The position numbers and the translations under genes are program-made. DNA of 64,000 bases. Source: Thermincola ferriacetica. GTDB lineage: Bacteria; Bacillota; Thermincolia; Thermincolales; Thermincolaceae. The DNA lies in the NCBI RefSeq assembly GCF_001263415.1, contig NZ_LGTE01000005.1:89283-153282 (forward strand), in the 5' to 3' direction. Of the stretch, positions 54,306 through 60,935 are shown in pieces; within the stretch, counting starts at the first letter, position 1; each line of letters starts with the position of its first letter. Below the pieces are notes generated by a model. That model saw only the letters and a program-made list of their open reading frames with translations. It ran no database searches and had not been told where the DNA came from.

Positions 54306-54637
54306 AATAACTCTTTATCAAGTTCTGCCAATAATTTAAAAAGAATAATTGGTCCCGCCCAAACAAACCTCTCGTTCAAACTAACTATGGGCAGAGGAAT
54401 CTGCGGATCATCTATATACTTGGTTATATTCGGAAAATCATCTACTCTTTCATCGTCTATATCGATATATTCCAGATCCACTTTATCAGCATAATCTTCA
54501 TACTTTTGCTGGATTAATTCCCTGAGGATACGTGCAGCCTCTTCCTGAGACCGTTTAGGACCTCACCTATAATTTTTACACTCATCAACTACTCTTGAGC
54601 CGAAAATCCTGATCACAACCCTGTTATCCACTTTCAT
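54290..54637 (-). CDS. Candidate thioredoxin-fold selenoprotein (Sec25)
   Basis: GGAGG followed by ATG 54637 opens a frame of 115 residues interrupted by one TGA at codon 25 (54563-54565). The flanks read VVIRIFGSRVVDECKNYR-U-GPKRSQEEAARILREL and continue through LEYIDIDDERVDDFPNITKY, IPLPIVSLNERFVWAG and a C-terminal helix to a terminator. The beta strand, Cys20-x4-Sec25, helix, acidic strand and cis-proline-like LPIV pattern looks like a small thioredoxin-like or YuzD-type protein. It lies in an operon with thioredoxin reductase. A pseudogene with a nonsense mutation is the alternative. I know no described family exactly like this. Confidence 0.6.
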
Positions 54638-54692
54638 CCTCCGCTTTTCTATTTACCTGCAGGTTTTTTAGCCTCGGCCTCCTGCCGAGCAT
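54624..54692 (-). CDS. Possible 22-residue coupling or leader peptide
   Basis: GAGGTG five bases before an ATG opens a short basic frame (MLGRRPRLKNLQVNRKAE) that ends inside the start of the Sec-candidate gene, overlapping it by 14 bases. It could couple translation between fmdB and that gene, or be chance. A hairpin CTCGGC/GCCGAG lies in it. Confidence 0.25.
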   Translation of the reverse strand: MLGRRPRLKNLQVNRKAEDESG

Positions 54693-54700
54693 TATACACC

Positions 54701-54895
54701 TCAACCGAAAGTTCTGCTGCCGCAAGTATTGCAGTTATCGCCGCCTGAATCTTTCCCGACAGATACCGGTGAGAAAAGTTGTTTTATATTTTTACTCCCG
54801 CATTCCGGGCATTTCACTTTATCCCTTTCTGCTATGGAAATGGCAACGATAAACTTGTTTCCGCAGCTTTGGCAATTAAACTCGTATCTCGGCAT
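54701..54895 (-). CDS. FmdB-type zinc ribbon protein
   Basis: A 64-residue protein starting PRYEFNCQSCGNKF and continuing VKCPECGSKNIKQLFSP, the two CxxC pairs of the FmdB regulatory-protein family, then a glycine-rich tail with CNTC. Such proteins are small zinc ribbons of unknown precise role. ATG 54895 is supported by GGGGGTG. The gene is 16 bases downstream of trxB. The stop is TGA followed by GGT GTA TAA, so a Sec-extended tail of three residues is formally possible (see findings). Confidence 0.88.
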   Translation of the reverse strand: MPRYEFNCQSCGNKFIVAISIAERDKVKCPECGSKNIKQLFSPVSVGKDSGGDNCNTCGSRTFG

Positions 54896-54911
54896 ATTAG
54901 CACCCCCTGTT

Positions 54912-55844
54912 TTAATTCGTTGTTTTCCACTGCTCAATATATTTTTCCGCCGATACAGCCGCTACAGCTCCATCGCTAACAGCCGTAACCACCTGTCGCA
55001 AAGGAGTCACCCTGACATCTCCCGCTGCAAATAAACCAGGCAAGCTTGTCTGCATATTTTGGTCAGTAATAATGTACCCTCTCTCATCCAACTGTACCAT
55101 ATCCTTGACCAGTTCAGAATTTGGCTTTTGCCCGATATAAACAAAAACCCCGTCCACAGCTATAGCTTTTTCTTCCCCGGTGGCCAGGTTCTTTACTTTT
55201 ATGGCTTCTACCTTGCTATCCCCCAGGATGGAAGTAACCACTGAATTAAGCACTAACTCGATTTGGGGGAATTCTCTTAAACGCTCCTGCACAACCTTGG
55301 TGGCGCGAAACTCATTGCGCCTGTGCACCAAATACACCTTTGAAGCAAAGCGGGTCAGGAACATGCCTTCTTCCAAAGCAGCATCCCCTCCGCCAATAAC
55401 TGCTACTTTCAGACCTTTAAAGAACGCGCCGTCGCAGGTTGCACAGTAGGATACACCTCTGCCCCTGAACCGCTGTTCCCCTTCTACGCCCAAGTTCAAT
55501 GATTCTGTTCCGGTGGCTATAATAACAGACCTGGCTTTAATATCTTGCCCGGAAACATTGACGAAAAACCACTGTCCATCTTTTTTCAGTTCATTAACTT
55601 CCCCAAATTTGGTTTCCAGGCCAAATTTCAAGGCCTGCTGGTGCATGTTCATCATCAGGTCGGGACCGCCAATCCCTTCGGGAAAACCGGGATAGTTTTC
55701 TATTTGGTCCGTGGTAGCAGCCTGTCCTCCGGGCATACCCCTTTCAATAAGTATACATTTTAAAGCCGCCCTGGCTGCATACATACCGGCTGTGAGACCG
55801 GCCGGCCCACCGCCGATAATTACTATATCATAAACGTCCATCAT
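54912..55844 (-). CDS. trxB: Thioredoxin reductase
   Basis: A 310-residue low-molecular-weight TrxB: FAD motif IIGGGPAGLTAGMYAARA, redox-active CATC (about 138-141), NADPH motif VIGGGDAALEEGMFL and C-terminal GLFAAGDVRVTPLRQ. It reduces thioredoxin with NADPH. It leads an operon trxB-fmdB-Sec candidate, followed by yjbQ, hinting that the Sec candidate is a reductase partner. A plausible promoter lies about 30 bases upstream. Confidence 0.95.
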   Translation of the reverse strand: MMDVYDIVIIGGGPAGLTAGMYAARAALKCILIERGMPGGQAATTDQIENYPGFPEGIGGPDLMMNMHQQALKFGLETKFGEVNELKKDGQWFFVNVSGQDIKARSVIIATGTESLNLGVEGEQRFRGRGVSYCATCDGAFFKGLKVAVIGGGDAALEEGMFLTRFASKVYLVHRRNEFRATKVVQERLREFPQIELVLNSVVTSILGDSKVEAIKVKNLATGEEKAIAVDGVFVYIGQKPNSELVKDMVQLDERGYIITDQNMQTSLPGLFAAGDVRVTPLRQVVTAVSDGAVAAVSAEKYIEQWKTTN

Positions 55845-55873
55845 ATCACTTCCTCTCTTTAATTATACTCTCT

Positions 55874-55901
55874 ATTATACCTAACCGTTTCCAATCGACA
55901 A
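55874..55901 (-). promoter_or_regulatory. Probable promoter of the trxB operon
   Basis: TTGTCG and TATAAT are separated by 16 bases on the minus strand, 30 bases before the trxB start. Confidence 0.6.
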
Positions 55902-56064
55902 GTCTTCTTCGGCAGTGATAATAAAAGCAAATCCTTAAAAAATGGTTATTCCAGGATTTAAACCAAAATTCCTGCTAAACTAAGCAAAATAAAAGAGCAT
56001 TCCACCATGAATGCCCCAATAAACCAAAAACCAAATCACTAACTTTCAATTATTCCGTCCTAAC

Positions 56065-56211
56065 TTAGTTTTTAACAATTAGTTTCTTTTTACTGACCGG
56101 ATGAACAAAGCCTACATCGCTGATATCCCTGCCACACTTGGGACAAATCCAGACACTTCCGGCACAGGATGAATAAGAATACTCCAAACAATACGGACAC
56201 TGCTTCGCCAA
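56065..56211 (-). CDS. Small zinc-ribbon protein, 48 residues
   Basis: Frame MAKQCPYCLEYSYSSC with WICPKCGRDI gives two CxxC pairs, CPYC and CPKC, plus a third cysteine, typical of a rubredoxin-like zinc ribbon. The start is TTG 56211 with GAGTGAGG seven bases upstream. The C-terminus is basic (KKKLIVKN). It reads leftward from a promoter at 56345-56373. It could bind zinc or nucleic acid; no known family was recognised. Confidence 0.6.
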   Translation of the reverse strand: MAKQCPYCLEYSYSSCAGSVWICPKCGRDISDVGFVHPVSKKKLIVKN

Positions 56212-56224
56212 CAAGAAACCTCAC

Positions 56225-56332
56225 TCACTTTCCAGGCAATACTGGGCAATTTGAACATATAATAACTTTGTAACCAAACCACGTTGCTCCTCTTGAAATT
56301 GCCAAAAAGAAAAGAAAAAAGAATAAATTCAT
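56225..56332 (-). CDS. Possible 35-residue hydrophobic peptide
   Basis: Frame beginning MNLFFFLFFLAISRGATWF and ending CSNCPVLPGK, a single hydrophobic segment followed by CSNC. It starts only a few bases after the expected transcription start of the consensus promoter at 56345-56373 and lacks a ribosome-binding site, so it would be near-leaderless. It ends just before the zinc-ribbon gene. Existence uncertain. Confidence 0.35.
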   Translation of the reverse strand: MNLFFFLFFLAISRGATWFGYKVIICSNCPVLPGK

Positions 56333-56344
56333 TATTCTTAAACC

Positions 56345-56373
56345 ATTATAGGGTTGAAGGAGGGATTTGTCAA
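56345..56373 (-). promoter_or_regulatory. Consensus promoter reading leftward, overlapping a rightward gene start
   Basis: TTGACA and TATAAT with exactly 17 bases between lie on the minus strand. The -35 box overlaps the start codon of the rightward 69-residue gene, whose AAGGAGG ribosome-binding site lies within the spacer. Confidence 0.8.
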
Positions 56374-56582
56374 TGACAAAGGAAAAATTTGTTAAGTATG
56401 GTGGGGTAAAGTTTACCAACAAAGTGGAACCAAAGGAAATTAACAACTTCGTCCGCAATCTGCCAGCCGAAAAAAAAGACAGTCTTTTTGAGGTGATTCA
56501 GGAACTGGATAAAGCCGGATTGATATCGCTGGAACACGAATTTTCCACCATTGATGATGAGACACTTGAATGGCAGCGGTAA
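56373..56582 (+). CDS. Hypothetical 69-residue protein
   Basis: A soluble, charged protein (TKEKFVKYGGVKFTNKVEPK, then NNFVRNLPAEKKDSLFEVIQ) with no family I recognise. AAGGAGG eight bases before ATG 56373 and a downstream terminator (56644-56666) support a real gene. A TTG two codons earlier is less likely. It is followed by pgsA behind the terminator. Confidence 0.65.
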   Translation: MTKEKFVKYGGVKFTNKVEPKEINNFVRNLPAEKKDSLFEVIQELDKAGLISLEHEFSTIDDETLEWQR

Positions 56583-56643
56583 AATTTAAATAGATATTGC
56601 GGCGATATTGGAAAATAATACGGTTTCCTGTATAATAAAATGG

Positions 56644-56666
56644 AGCTCCTCGTTCGGAGCTTTTTT
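56644..56666 (+). terminator. Intrinsic terminator
   Basis: AGCTCC and GGAGCT pair around a six-base loop and are followed by six T; it closes the 69-residue gene and precedes pgsA by 27 bases. Confidence 0.8.
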
Positions 56667-56692
56667 ACCTTGGTTAGGAAGTGTTTTGGCCA

Positions 56693-57220
56693 ATGAATTT
56701 ACCAAATTTGATTACCATTGGACGGATATTATTAATACCGCTGTTTCTGCTGGTCTTTTGGTCAGGGCGGCCCTACAGCATACAATGGGCCATGCTTGTC
56801 ATGGCCTTGGCCGGCGCCTCCGATATCATTGACGGGTATCTGGCCAGAAAACTGAACCTGATTACATCGATCGGCAAGATTCTCGACCCCCTGGCCGATA
56901 AATTAATGATAGCGGCCGCGCTGACTTCGCTGTACCTGGTCGGTTTGGTCCCTCTCTGGCTGTTTTTACTAATAATATTAAAGGAGCTCATCCTGGTACT
57001 GGGCAGCGGTTTTGTGGTCTACAAAAGAGAGTATGATGTAAGCGCCAATGCCGGCGGTAAAATTGCAACGGTATCAATTTATGCCGCCCTCTTTTTTGTA
57101 TCTTTTGGCCTGCCAGCCCAAAATTTATTCCTGTACATGGCCGGCATCATGGCGCTGCTATCTTTCATTAATTACCTGTACCGTTATTATTGTTTCATAC
57201 ACAGAAAAACAAAATCTTAG
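56693..57220 (+). CDS. pgsA: CDP-diacylglycerol-glycerol-3-phosphate 3-phosphatidyltransferase
   Basis: A 175-residue membrane enzyme with NLPNLITIGRILLIP at the start and the CDP-alcohol phosphotransferase signature DIIDGYLARKLNLIT followed by GKILDPLADK. It makes phosphatidylglycerophosphate from CDP-diacylglycerol. ATG 56693 is preferred to the GTG at 56681; a GGAAGTG site lies upstream. The stop overlaps the convergent mazG-like gene by four bases. Confidence 0.93.
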   Translation: MNLPNLITIGRILLIPLFLLVFWSGRPYSIQWAMLVMALAGASDIIDGYLARKLNLITSIGKILDPLADKLMIAAALTSLYLVGLVPLWLFLLIILKELILVLGSGFVVYKREYDVSANAGGKIATVSIYAALFFVSFGLPAQNLFLYMAGIMALLSFINYLYRYYCFIHRKTKS

Positions 57221-57540
57221 CCACCGTTTTTCCTGGTCCAACGGTTGATATCCCGAACCCGGTATTTCTGCATCATAGCTTTAAAGGCACTTTCCAGATC
57301 CAGATTTAGGGAATTGGCCAAACAAATAATAATAAACAATATATCTGCCAGTTCCAGGGCGATACTGCCTTCCGGCTCAGAATCCTTCTTTTGTTTCTGT
57401 CCATACCGATGATTTATTTCTCTGGCCAGTTCGCCTACTTCCTCAGTCATGCGAGCCAGCATGGACAAAGGATGCCAATAGCCTTCTTCAAACTGGCTGA
57501 TCCATTCATGAACTTCTTTTTGCATATCTTTGATATCCAT
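57217..57540 (-). CDS. MazG-like nucleotide pyrophosphohydrolase
   Basis: A 107-residue all-helical protein with the metal-binding EEVGELAREINHRYG (ExxE) and ELADILFIIICLAN (ExxD) motifs of MazG/dUTPase-like pyrophosphatases. It resembles the short, single-domain MazG-like proteins (YpjD type) that hydrolyse nucleoside triphosphates. GGAGGC upstream supports ATG 57540; an in-frame TTG two codons before is close to that site. It is convergent with pgsA. Confidence 0.85.
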   Translation of the reverse strand: MDIKDMQKEVHEWISQFEEGYWHPLSMLARMTEEVGELAREINHRYGQKQKKDSEPEGSIALELADILFIIICLANSLNLDLESAFKAMMQKYRVRDINRWTRKNGG

Positions 57541-57686
57541 TTCCAAGCCTCCTCTTCACCAAGTATACCACTGTTTGACAGGGTTAAAAGGGAAATTTAA
57601 TTTAAATATGTAAAATATTTTACTGAAAAATGCGTAATTTACATCCTAGACTGTTATTAAATATTTTAAATAGAATGAGGTGTCCT

Positions 57687-58373
57687 ATGAAAAACAACAT
57701 CAAATGTATGAAAGACTTAGATTTATTTCAAGCTCTGGACGAAGAAGACAAAATACAGGTCATGAGACTTGCCAGGCCAAAATCATTCAACAAAGGTGAA
57801 ATAATTTTTTCGGAAGGAGACCCTGCCGATACGATTTATCTTATTAAAAGCGGCCGGGTGCTTTTATATAAGATGTCCGAAGACGGTAAAGAAATAGCTT
57901 TAGACATACTTCAGGAAGACGACATTTTTGGCGAAAACACAATTTTTGAAGATATTCGCCATACCATGAACGCCAGGGCTCTAAAAGATACCTTCGTCTG
58001 CACTTGTTCACGCAATGATTTGCCAAATCTCTTAAAAAATCCAATGATTGCATTAAAAATAATAAAATTTTTGGGTGATAAACTCAATAATTACACAGAG
58101 CAAGTTGCCGCTATGGCATTTAGAGATGTTAAAGGTCGGGTACTAAACACTATGGTCCGTTTGGCAAAGAATTATGGCGTTATGACCCCAAAAGGCATAA
58201 GAATAGATATAGTATTGAATCATCAAGACCTGGCTAATCTTGTGAATGCCTCCAGGGTTATGGTCACTAACATTGTAAATGAGTTAAAACGCGAAGGAAT
58301 AATTGAAGTTAATCAGCGCCTGTACTACCTGCTGGACCAAAAACTCATTGAGGAAGTAAATCGTTATGCATAA
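57687..58373 (+). CDS. Crp/Fnr-family transcription regulator
   Basis: A 228-residue regulator: cyclic-nucleotide-type beta barrel (about 10-120; FNKGEIIFSEGDPADTIYLI), dimer helix (about 125-155) and winged helix with LNHQDLANLVNASRVMVTNIVNELKREG. The N-terminus has a single Cys (NNIKCMKDL) and the barrel two more (FVCTC), not the full Fnr cluster pattern. ATG 57687 is supported by GAGGTG. It overlaps the next gene by eight bases. It may control the MTH865 gene, whose upstream region carries a cluster of repeated motifs. Confidence 0.88.
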   Translation: MKNNIKCMKDLDLFQALDEEDKIQVMRLARPKSFNKGEIIFSEGDPADTIYLIKSGRVLLYKMSEDGKEIALDILQEDDIFGENTIFEDIRHTMNARALKDTFVCTCSRNDLPNLLKNPMIALKIIKFLGDKLNNYTEQVAAMAFRDVKGRVLNTMVRLAKNYGVMTPKGIRIDIVLNHQDLANLVNASRVMVTNIVNELKREGIIEVNQRLYYLLDQKLIEEVNRYA

Positions 58374-58653
58374 GCCAAAAAATGATGAGGGATTTTTGAA
58401 AAATACTTTATGTAGCCTGATTTGGAATACTGAAATTTCCAGGTGGGCTATTTATGAAATAAAAAGCAATTCTGAAAAAGGTAAAATACTCAAAGAAATC
58501 ATTTATTGGTTTTGCAACAACAATGTATCCGAACTTACTTTTACACCCGAAAACACTTCATGGATTACCACCAGGTTAATTGAACTTGGATTTGATAAAA
58601 ATTCGGTAGAACAAGTTATACTGTTATTGGCTTGCAAGGCATTGGAAAATTAA
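58366..58653 (+). CDS. Hypothetical 95-residue protein coupled to the Crp/Fnr regulator
   Basis: Starts inside the regulator's last codons (8-base overlap), which indicates translational coupling. It is a soluble helical protein with IIYWFCNNNVSELTF and ITTRLIELGFDKNSVEQVIL. I do not recognise a family. It may be an accessory partner of the regulator. Its three cysteines are single, not paired. Confidence 0.65.
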   Translation: MHKPKNDEGFLKNTLCSLIWNTEISRWAIYEIKSNSEKGKILKEIIYWFCNNNVSELTFTPENTSWITTRLIELGFDKNSVEQVILLLACKALEN

Positions 58654-58690
58654 ACGCCAAATTGTCTCAACTGTCTCCAGACAGCTTATT

Positions 58691-58777
58691 TTTTACAGGA
58701 ATTTTTTTGTAAACTGTTTTACAGAAATTTTTTTCATCAGACAGTAACATATACTCAACAGAAACAATCGTTTCTGT
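58691..58777. promoter_or_regulatory. Cluster of TTTACAGRAA-type motifs before the MTH865 gene
   Basis: TTTTACAGGAATTTTTTT (58691-58708) and TTTTACAGAAATTTTTTT (58717-58734) are direct copies; ACAGAAAC-AATC-GTTTCTGT (58758-58777) is an inverted pair carrying the same core. CAGACAG also occurs on both sides. The arrangement looks like a multi-site operator. Confidence 0.5.
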
Positions 58778-58803
58778 AAAAAACTTTTGAGGAGGAGATA
58801 AAT

Positions 58804-59043
58804 ATGTCTGTACGCGAAACCATCAAAAACCAGATTATCAGTGCTCTGCAGGGGGCTAAATTTCCAATAGGCTCTCCAGAGGAATTGCTGTCAGCATTCC
58901 CCGACGGAGCCAAAACCACCTGCCGGGCTGAAGGAATTGAAGTTACAGCAGGTGAAGCAGGGAAACTTCTAACTCCTGAGGATTTTCCCTTCCAAAGCGC
59001 GGAACAAGTAGCAGAAACAATAGTAAGCAGGGCTAAACTTTAA
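58804..59043 (+). CDS. MTH865-family protein
   Basis: A 79-residue helical protein with VRETIKNQIISALQGAKFPI and SPEELLSAFPDGAKTTC, then LLTPEDFPFQSAEQVA, matching the MTH865 family (EF-hand-like fold, common in methanogens and some anaerobic bacteria). Function unknown. GAGGAGGAG before the ATG is a strong ribosome-binding site and suggests high expression, as does the operator-like region upstream. A terminator follows. Confidence 0.75.
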   Translation: MSVRETIKNQIISALQGAKFPIGSPEELLSAFPDGAKTTCRAEGIEVTAGEAGKLLTPEDFPFQSAEQVAETIVSRAKL

Positions 59044-59070
59044 TATATGAATATATGCTGCAGTGTATTA

Positions 59071-59098
59071 GCCAAGCCTTATTTAGACTTGGCTTTTT
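59071..59098 (+). terminator. Intrinsic terminator after the MTH865 gene
   Basis: GCCAAG and CTTGGC pair around an 11-base loop and are followed by six T. Confidence 0.8.
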
Positions 59099-59120
59099 TG
59101 TCATAACGGAGGTGATAACC

Positions 59121-59684
59121 ATGGAAAAAGTATTTATAGGGTGTTCTATGCTTAAGGAAGAGATCAACAACGTCATGGAAAACCTAAAACTGGAGAACAA
59201 TATCTTTTTTATAGACGCTGCTTTACATGTCAACTTGGATCAATTGGAACAGGCTTTAAAGGAAAAACTTGATAAAATAGCACATCAATCACAACCTATA
59301 ATACTTGTAGGAAACAAATGTCATCCAGACATCCAGAGTTTGGCCGAAAAATATAACGGCAAAATTGTTAAAGCATCAAATTGCATAGAGCTTCTGCTCG
59401 GTGACAAAATGAAAGAGCTTGACCAGGAAGCTAAAACCTTTTACTTAACCAACGGTTGGCTAAAAAGGTGGCGAGATATTTTTGTTAAAGGCCTGGGTTG
59501 GGATAAGGTCGATGCCCGCCAAAACTTCGGATATTACGACAGGATTGTGTTAATTGATACCGGTTTAACTGAAATATCAGAGGAAGATATCTTGAACTTT
59601 TTTGAATATACTCAAGTTCCGGTGGAAGTGTATCCCACGACATTGGACCATTTAAAATCAGAACTTTTATATGTGCTAAGTTGA
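59121..59684 (+). CDS. DUF1638-family protein
   Basis: A 187-residue protein with IGCSMLKEEINNVM, ILVGNKCHPDIQSLAEKY, KASNCIELLLGDK and FYLTNGWLKRWRDIF, the conserved segments of DUF1638. Such proteins are found in methanogens and acetogens, often near corrinoid methyltransferases, and have conserved cysteines of unknown role. GGAGGTGATAACC precedes ATG 59121; the longer frame from 59055 covers the terminator and is not used. It is 30 bases past the MTH865 terminator. Confidence 0.75.
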   Translation: MEKVFIGCSMLKEEINNVMENLKLENNIFFIDAALHVNLDQLEQALKEKLDKIAHQSQPIILVGNKCHPDIQSLAEKYNGKIVKASNCIELLLGDKMKELDQEAKTFYLTNGWLKRWRDIFVKGLGWDKVDARQNFGYYDRIVLIDTGLTEISEEDILNFFEYTQVPVEVYPTTLDHLKSELLYVLS

Positions 59685-59716
59685 ACACACAATATTCCTG
59701 GCAGGAGATACAGATG

Positions 59717-60283
59717 CTACAGTGAAAACTGCACCATCGAATATAACTCATCCTTTTGATCCTGCGAAATGCCAATGTACCGTAAGGTTACTTTCTGGCT
59801 GGAATGATTAAACATATCCATAATCAACCCGATATTATATTTTGATGCCTTATAAGTCCAATACCCCCATGATTTCCGCATGGTATGGGTCCCAAAATGC
59901 TCTATACCAACCGCATCAGCAGCCGCTTTTAAAACTCTGTATGCCTGAACCCGGCCGATAGAGCCTCCTTTTTTTGAACCGAACAGATAGTCATCTCCGG
60001 ACAGATTCCGGCTTGTTACATAAGACTTAATGGCTGCCTTCAGGGCATCATTAAGTTTTATTTTTTTCTCCTTGGCAGTTTTTCGTTCCCTAATAACCAG
60101 ATGCTGCCGGAAGGAGCCATTATCGGTGAAAATATCGCTGTACCTGATAGGGAGAATATCGGAAATCCGGAGGCCGGTATTTATCCCAAACATAAAAAGC
60201 AGGCAGTCTCTTTCATTTTGACTATTAAGCTGCTTGAGCATAGCTTTAATTTTTTGCAGGTCCCGGATAGGTTCGACAGTCAT
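59717..60283 (-). CDS. Small tyrosine recombinase (catalytic domain only)
   Basis: A 188-residue phage-integrase-family protein with GINTGLRISDIL (first Arg), HTMRKSWGYW (His-x-x-Arg), NHSSQKVTLRYIGI (His and Tyr) and the beta-hairpin lysine region KTAKEKKIKL. The N-terminal SAM-like DNA-binding domain of XerC/D is nearly absent, so it may be a minimal integrase. It is convergent with the DUF1638 gene. No second recombinase or mobile-element gene is adjacent, although repeated sequences lie just upstream. Confidence 0.88.
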   Translation of the reverse strand: MTVEPIRDLQKIKAMLKQLNSQNERDCLLFMFGINTGLRISDILPIRYSDIFTDNGSFRQHLVIRERKTAKEKKIKLNDALKAAIKSYVTSRNLSGDDYLFGSKKGGSIGRVQAYRVLKAAADAVGIEHFGTHTMRKSWGYWTYKASKYNIGLIMDMFNHSSQKVTLRYIGISQDQKDELYSMVQFSL

Positions 60284-60396
60284 ATATAATACCCCCCATA
60301 ATGCAACATATTATTAATTATATCACTAAAATGTAACTTATAACAGCAGAGTTTTACATGAAGTTCAATTCTTTACTGGCTGCTTGGCGGCAAAAA

Positions 60397-60437
60397 AATT
60401 CCTACCTGGTTGCTTTTTGACCGGGTAGGAATTTTTT
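60397..60437. terminator. Strong 14-bp hairpin with T-run
   Basis: AATTCCTACCTGGT pairs with ACCGGGTAGGAATT (one wobble) around a 9-base loop, followed by TTTTT on the plus strand and preceded by seven A. No rightward gene precedes it directly; it may insulate the riboswitch gene from upstream transcription or end a leftward unit. Confidence 0.65.
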
Positions 60438-60489
60438 TCTAATCGCTGGGCTTTTAACAAAGGCTGGAAAACGTTTGTGAAATTACACA

Positions 60490-60772
60490 ACATATTTCTT
60501 AAAATGTAGCATACCAAAAATTACTATATATATGTTATACTACGCCAATATAATTAATCCTCCCTCTTAACGACATATTTCTTAAAAATAATTGCTAATC
60601 AGGCATAGTTCTACATTTTGTCCATTAACAAAGCTTTTCCGGTATTGATTTGGTCAAATTGTACAAGAAAATATACTGGTCCCATTGGTCCTTACAGATA
60701 CTTAAATATCTAGAATTACCATCTATAAGGGATTACAAACACCGGCCCAATGTAACATTTTAAGAAATATGT
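60490..60772. repeat. Inverted and direct copies of ACATATTTCTTAAAA in a gene-free spacer
   Basis: ACATATTTCTTAAAATGT (60490-60507) is perfectly inverted at 60755-60772, and a third copy of its first 15 bases lies at 60573-60587 in the left orientation. The 283-base block has no gene. It could be a MITE-like element or a set of regulator or recombinase sites; nothing else was seen in 60284-60795 apart from the hairpin at 60397-60437. Confidence 0.65.
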
Positions 60773-60795
60773 TTCATTTAAACAGACTAACAAAT

Positions 60796-60921
60796 ATGAA
60801 GTTCATACCAGGGCAAACCTGTCGAAAGACAGGGACGCAAAGCCAAGGGCCTAAGGACAAATTCTAAGGCAGCCGGTTGCATTAAAGAATTAACTTCATG
60901 CTTCCGGCATGGAGTTTTTTT
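60796..60921 (+). promoter_or_regulatory. c-di-GMP-I (GEMM-I) riboswitch with terminator
   Basis: The aptamer runs CCAGGGCAAACCTGTC, the GAAA tetraloop, GACAGGGACGCAAAGCC, then GGGCCTAAGG and CTAAGGCAGCCGG, close to the Vc2-type class I c-di-GMP aptamer. An intrinsic terminator (AACTTCATGC/GCATGGAGTT, seven T, 60892-60921) follows. ATGAAGTT (60796-60803) before the aptamer is complementary to AACTTCAT (60892-60899), the left arm of the terminator. Closing that outer helix when ligand is bound would break the terminator, so the sequence suggests an ON switch. Confidence 0.9.
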
Positions 60922-60935
60922 AATGAGGTGAAAAA

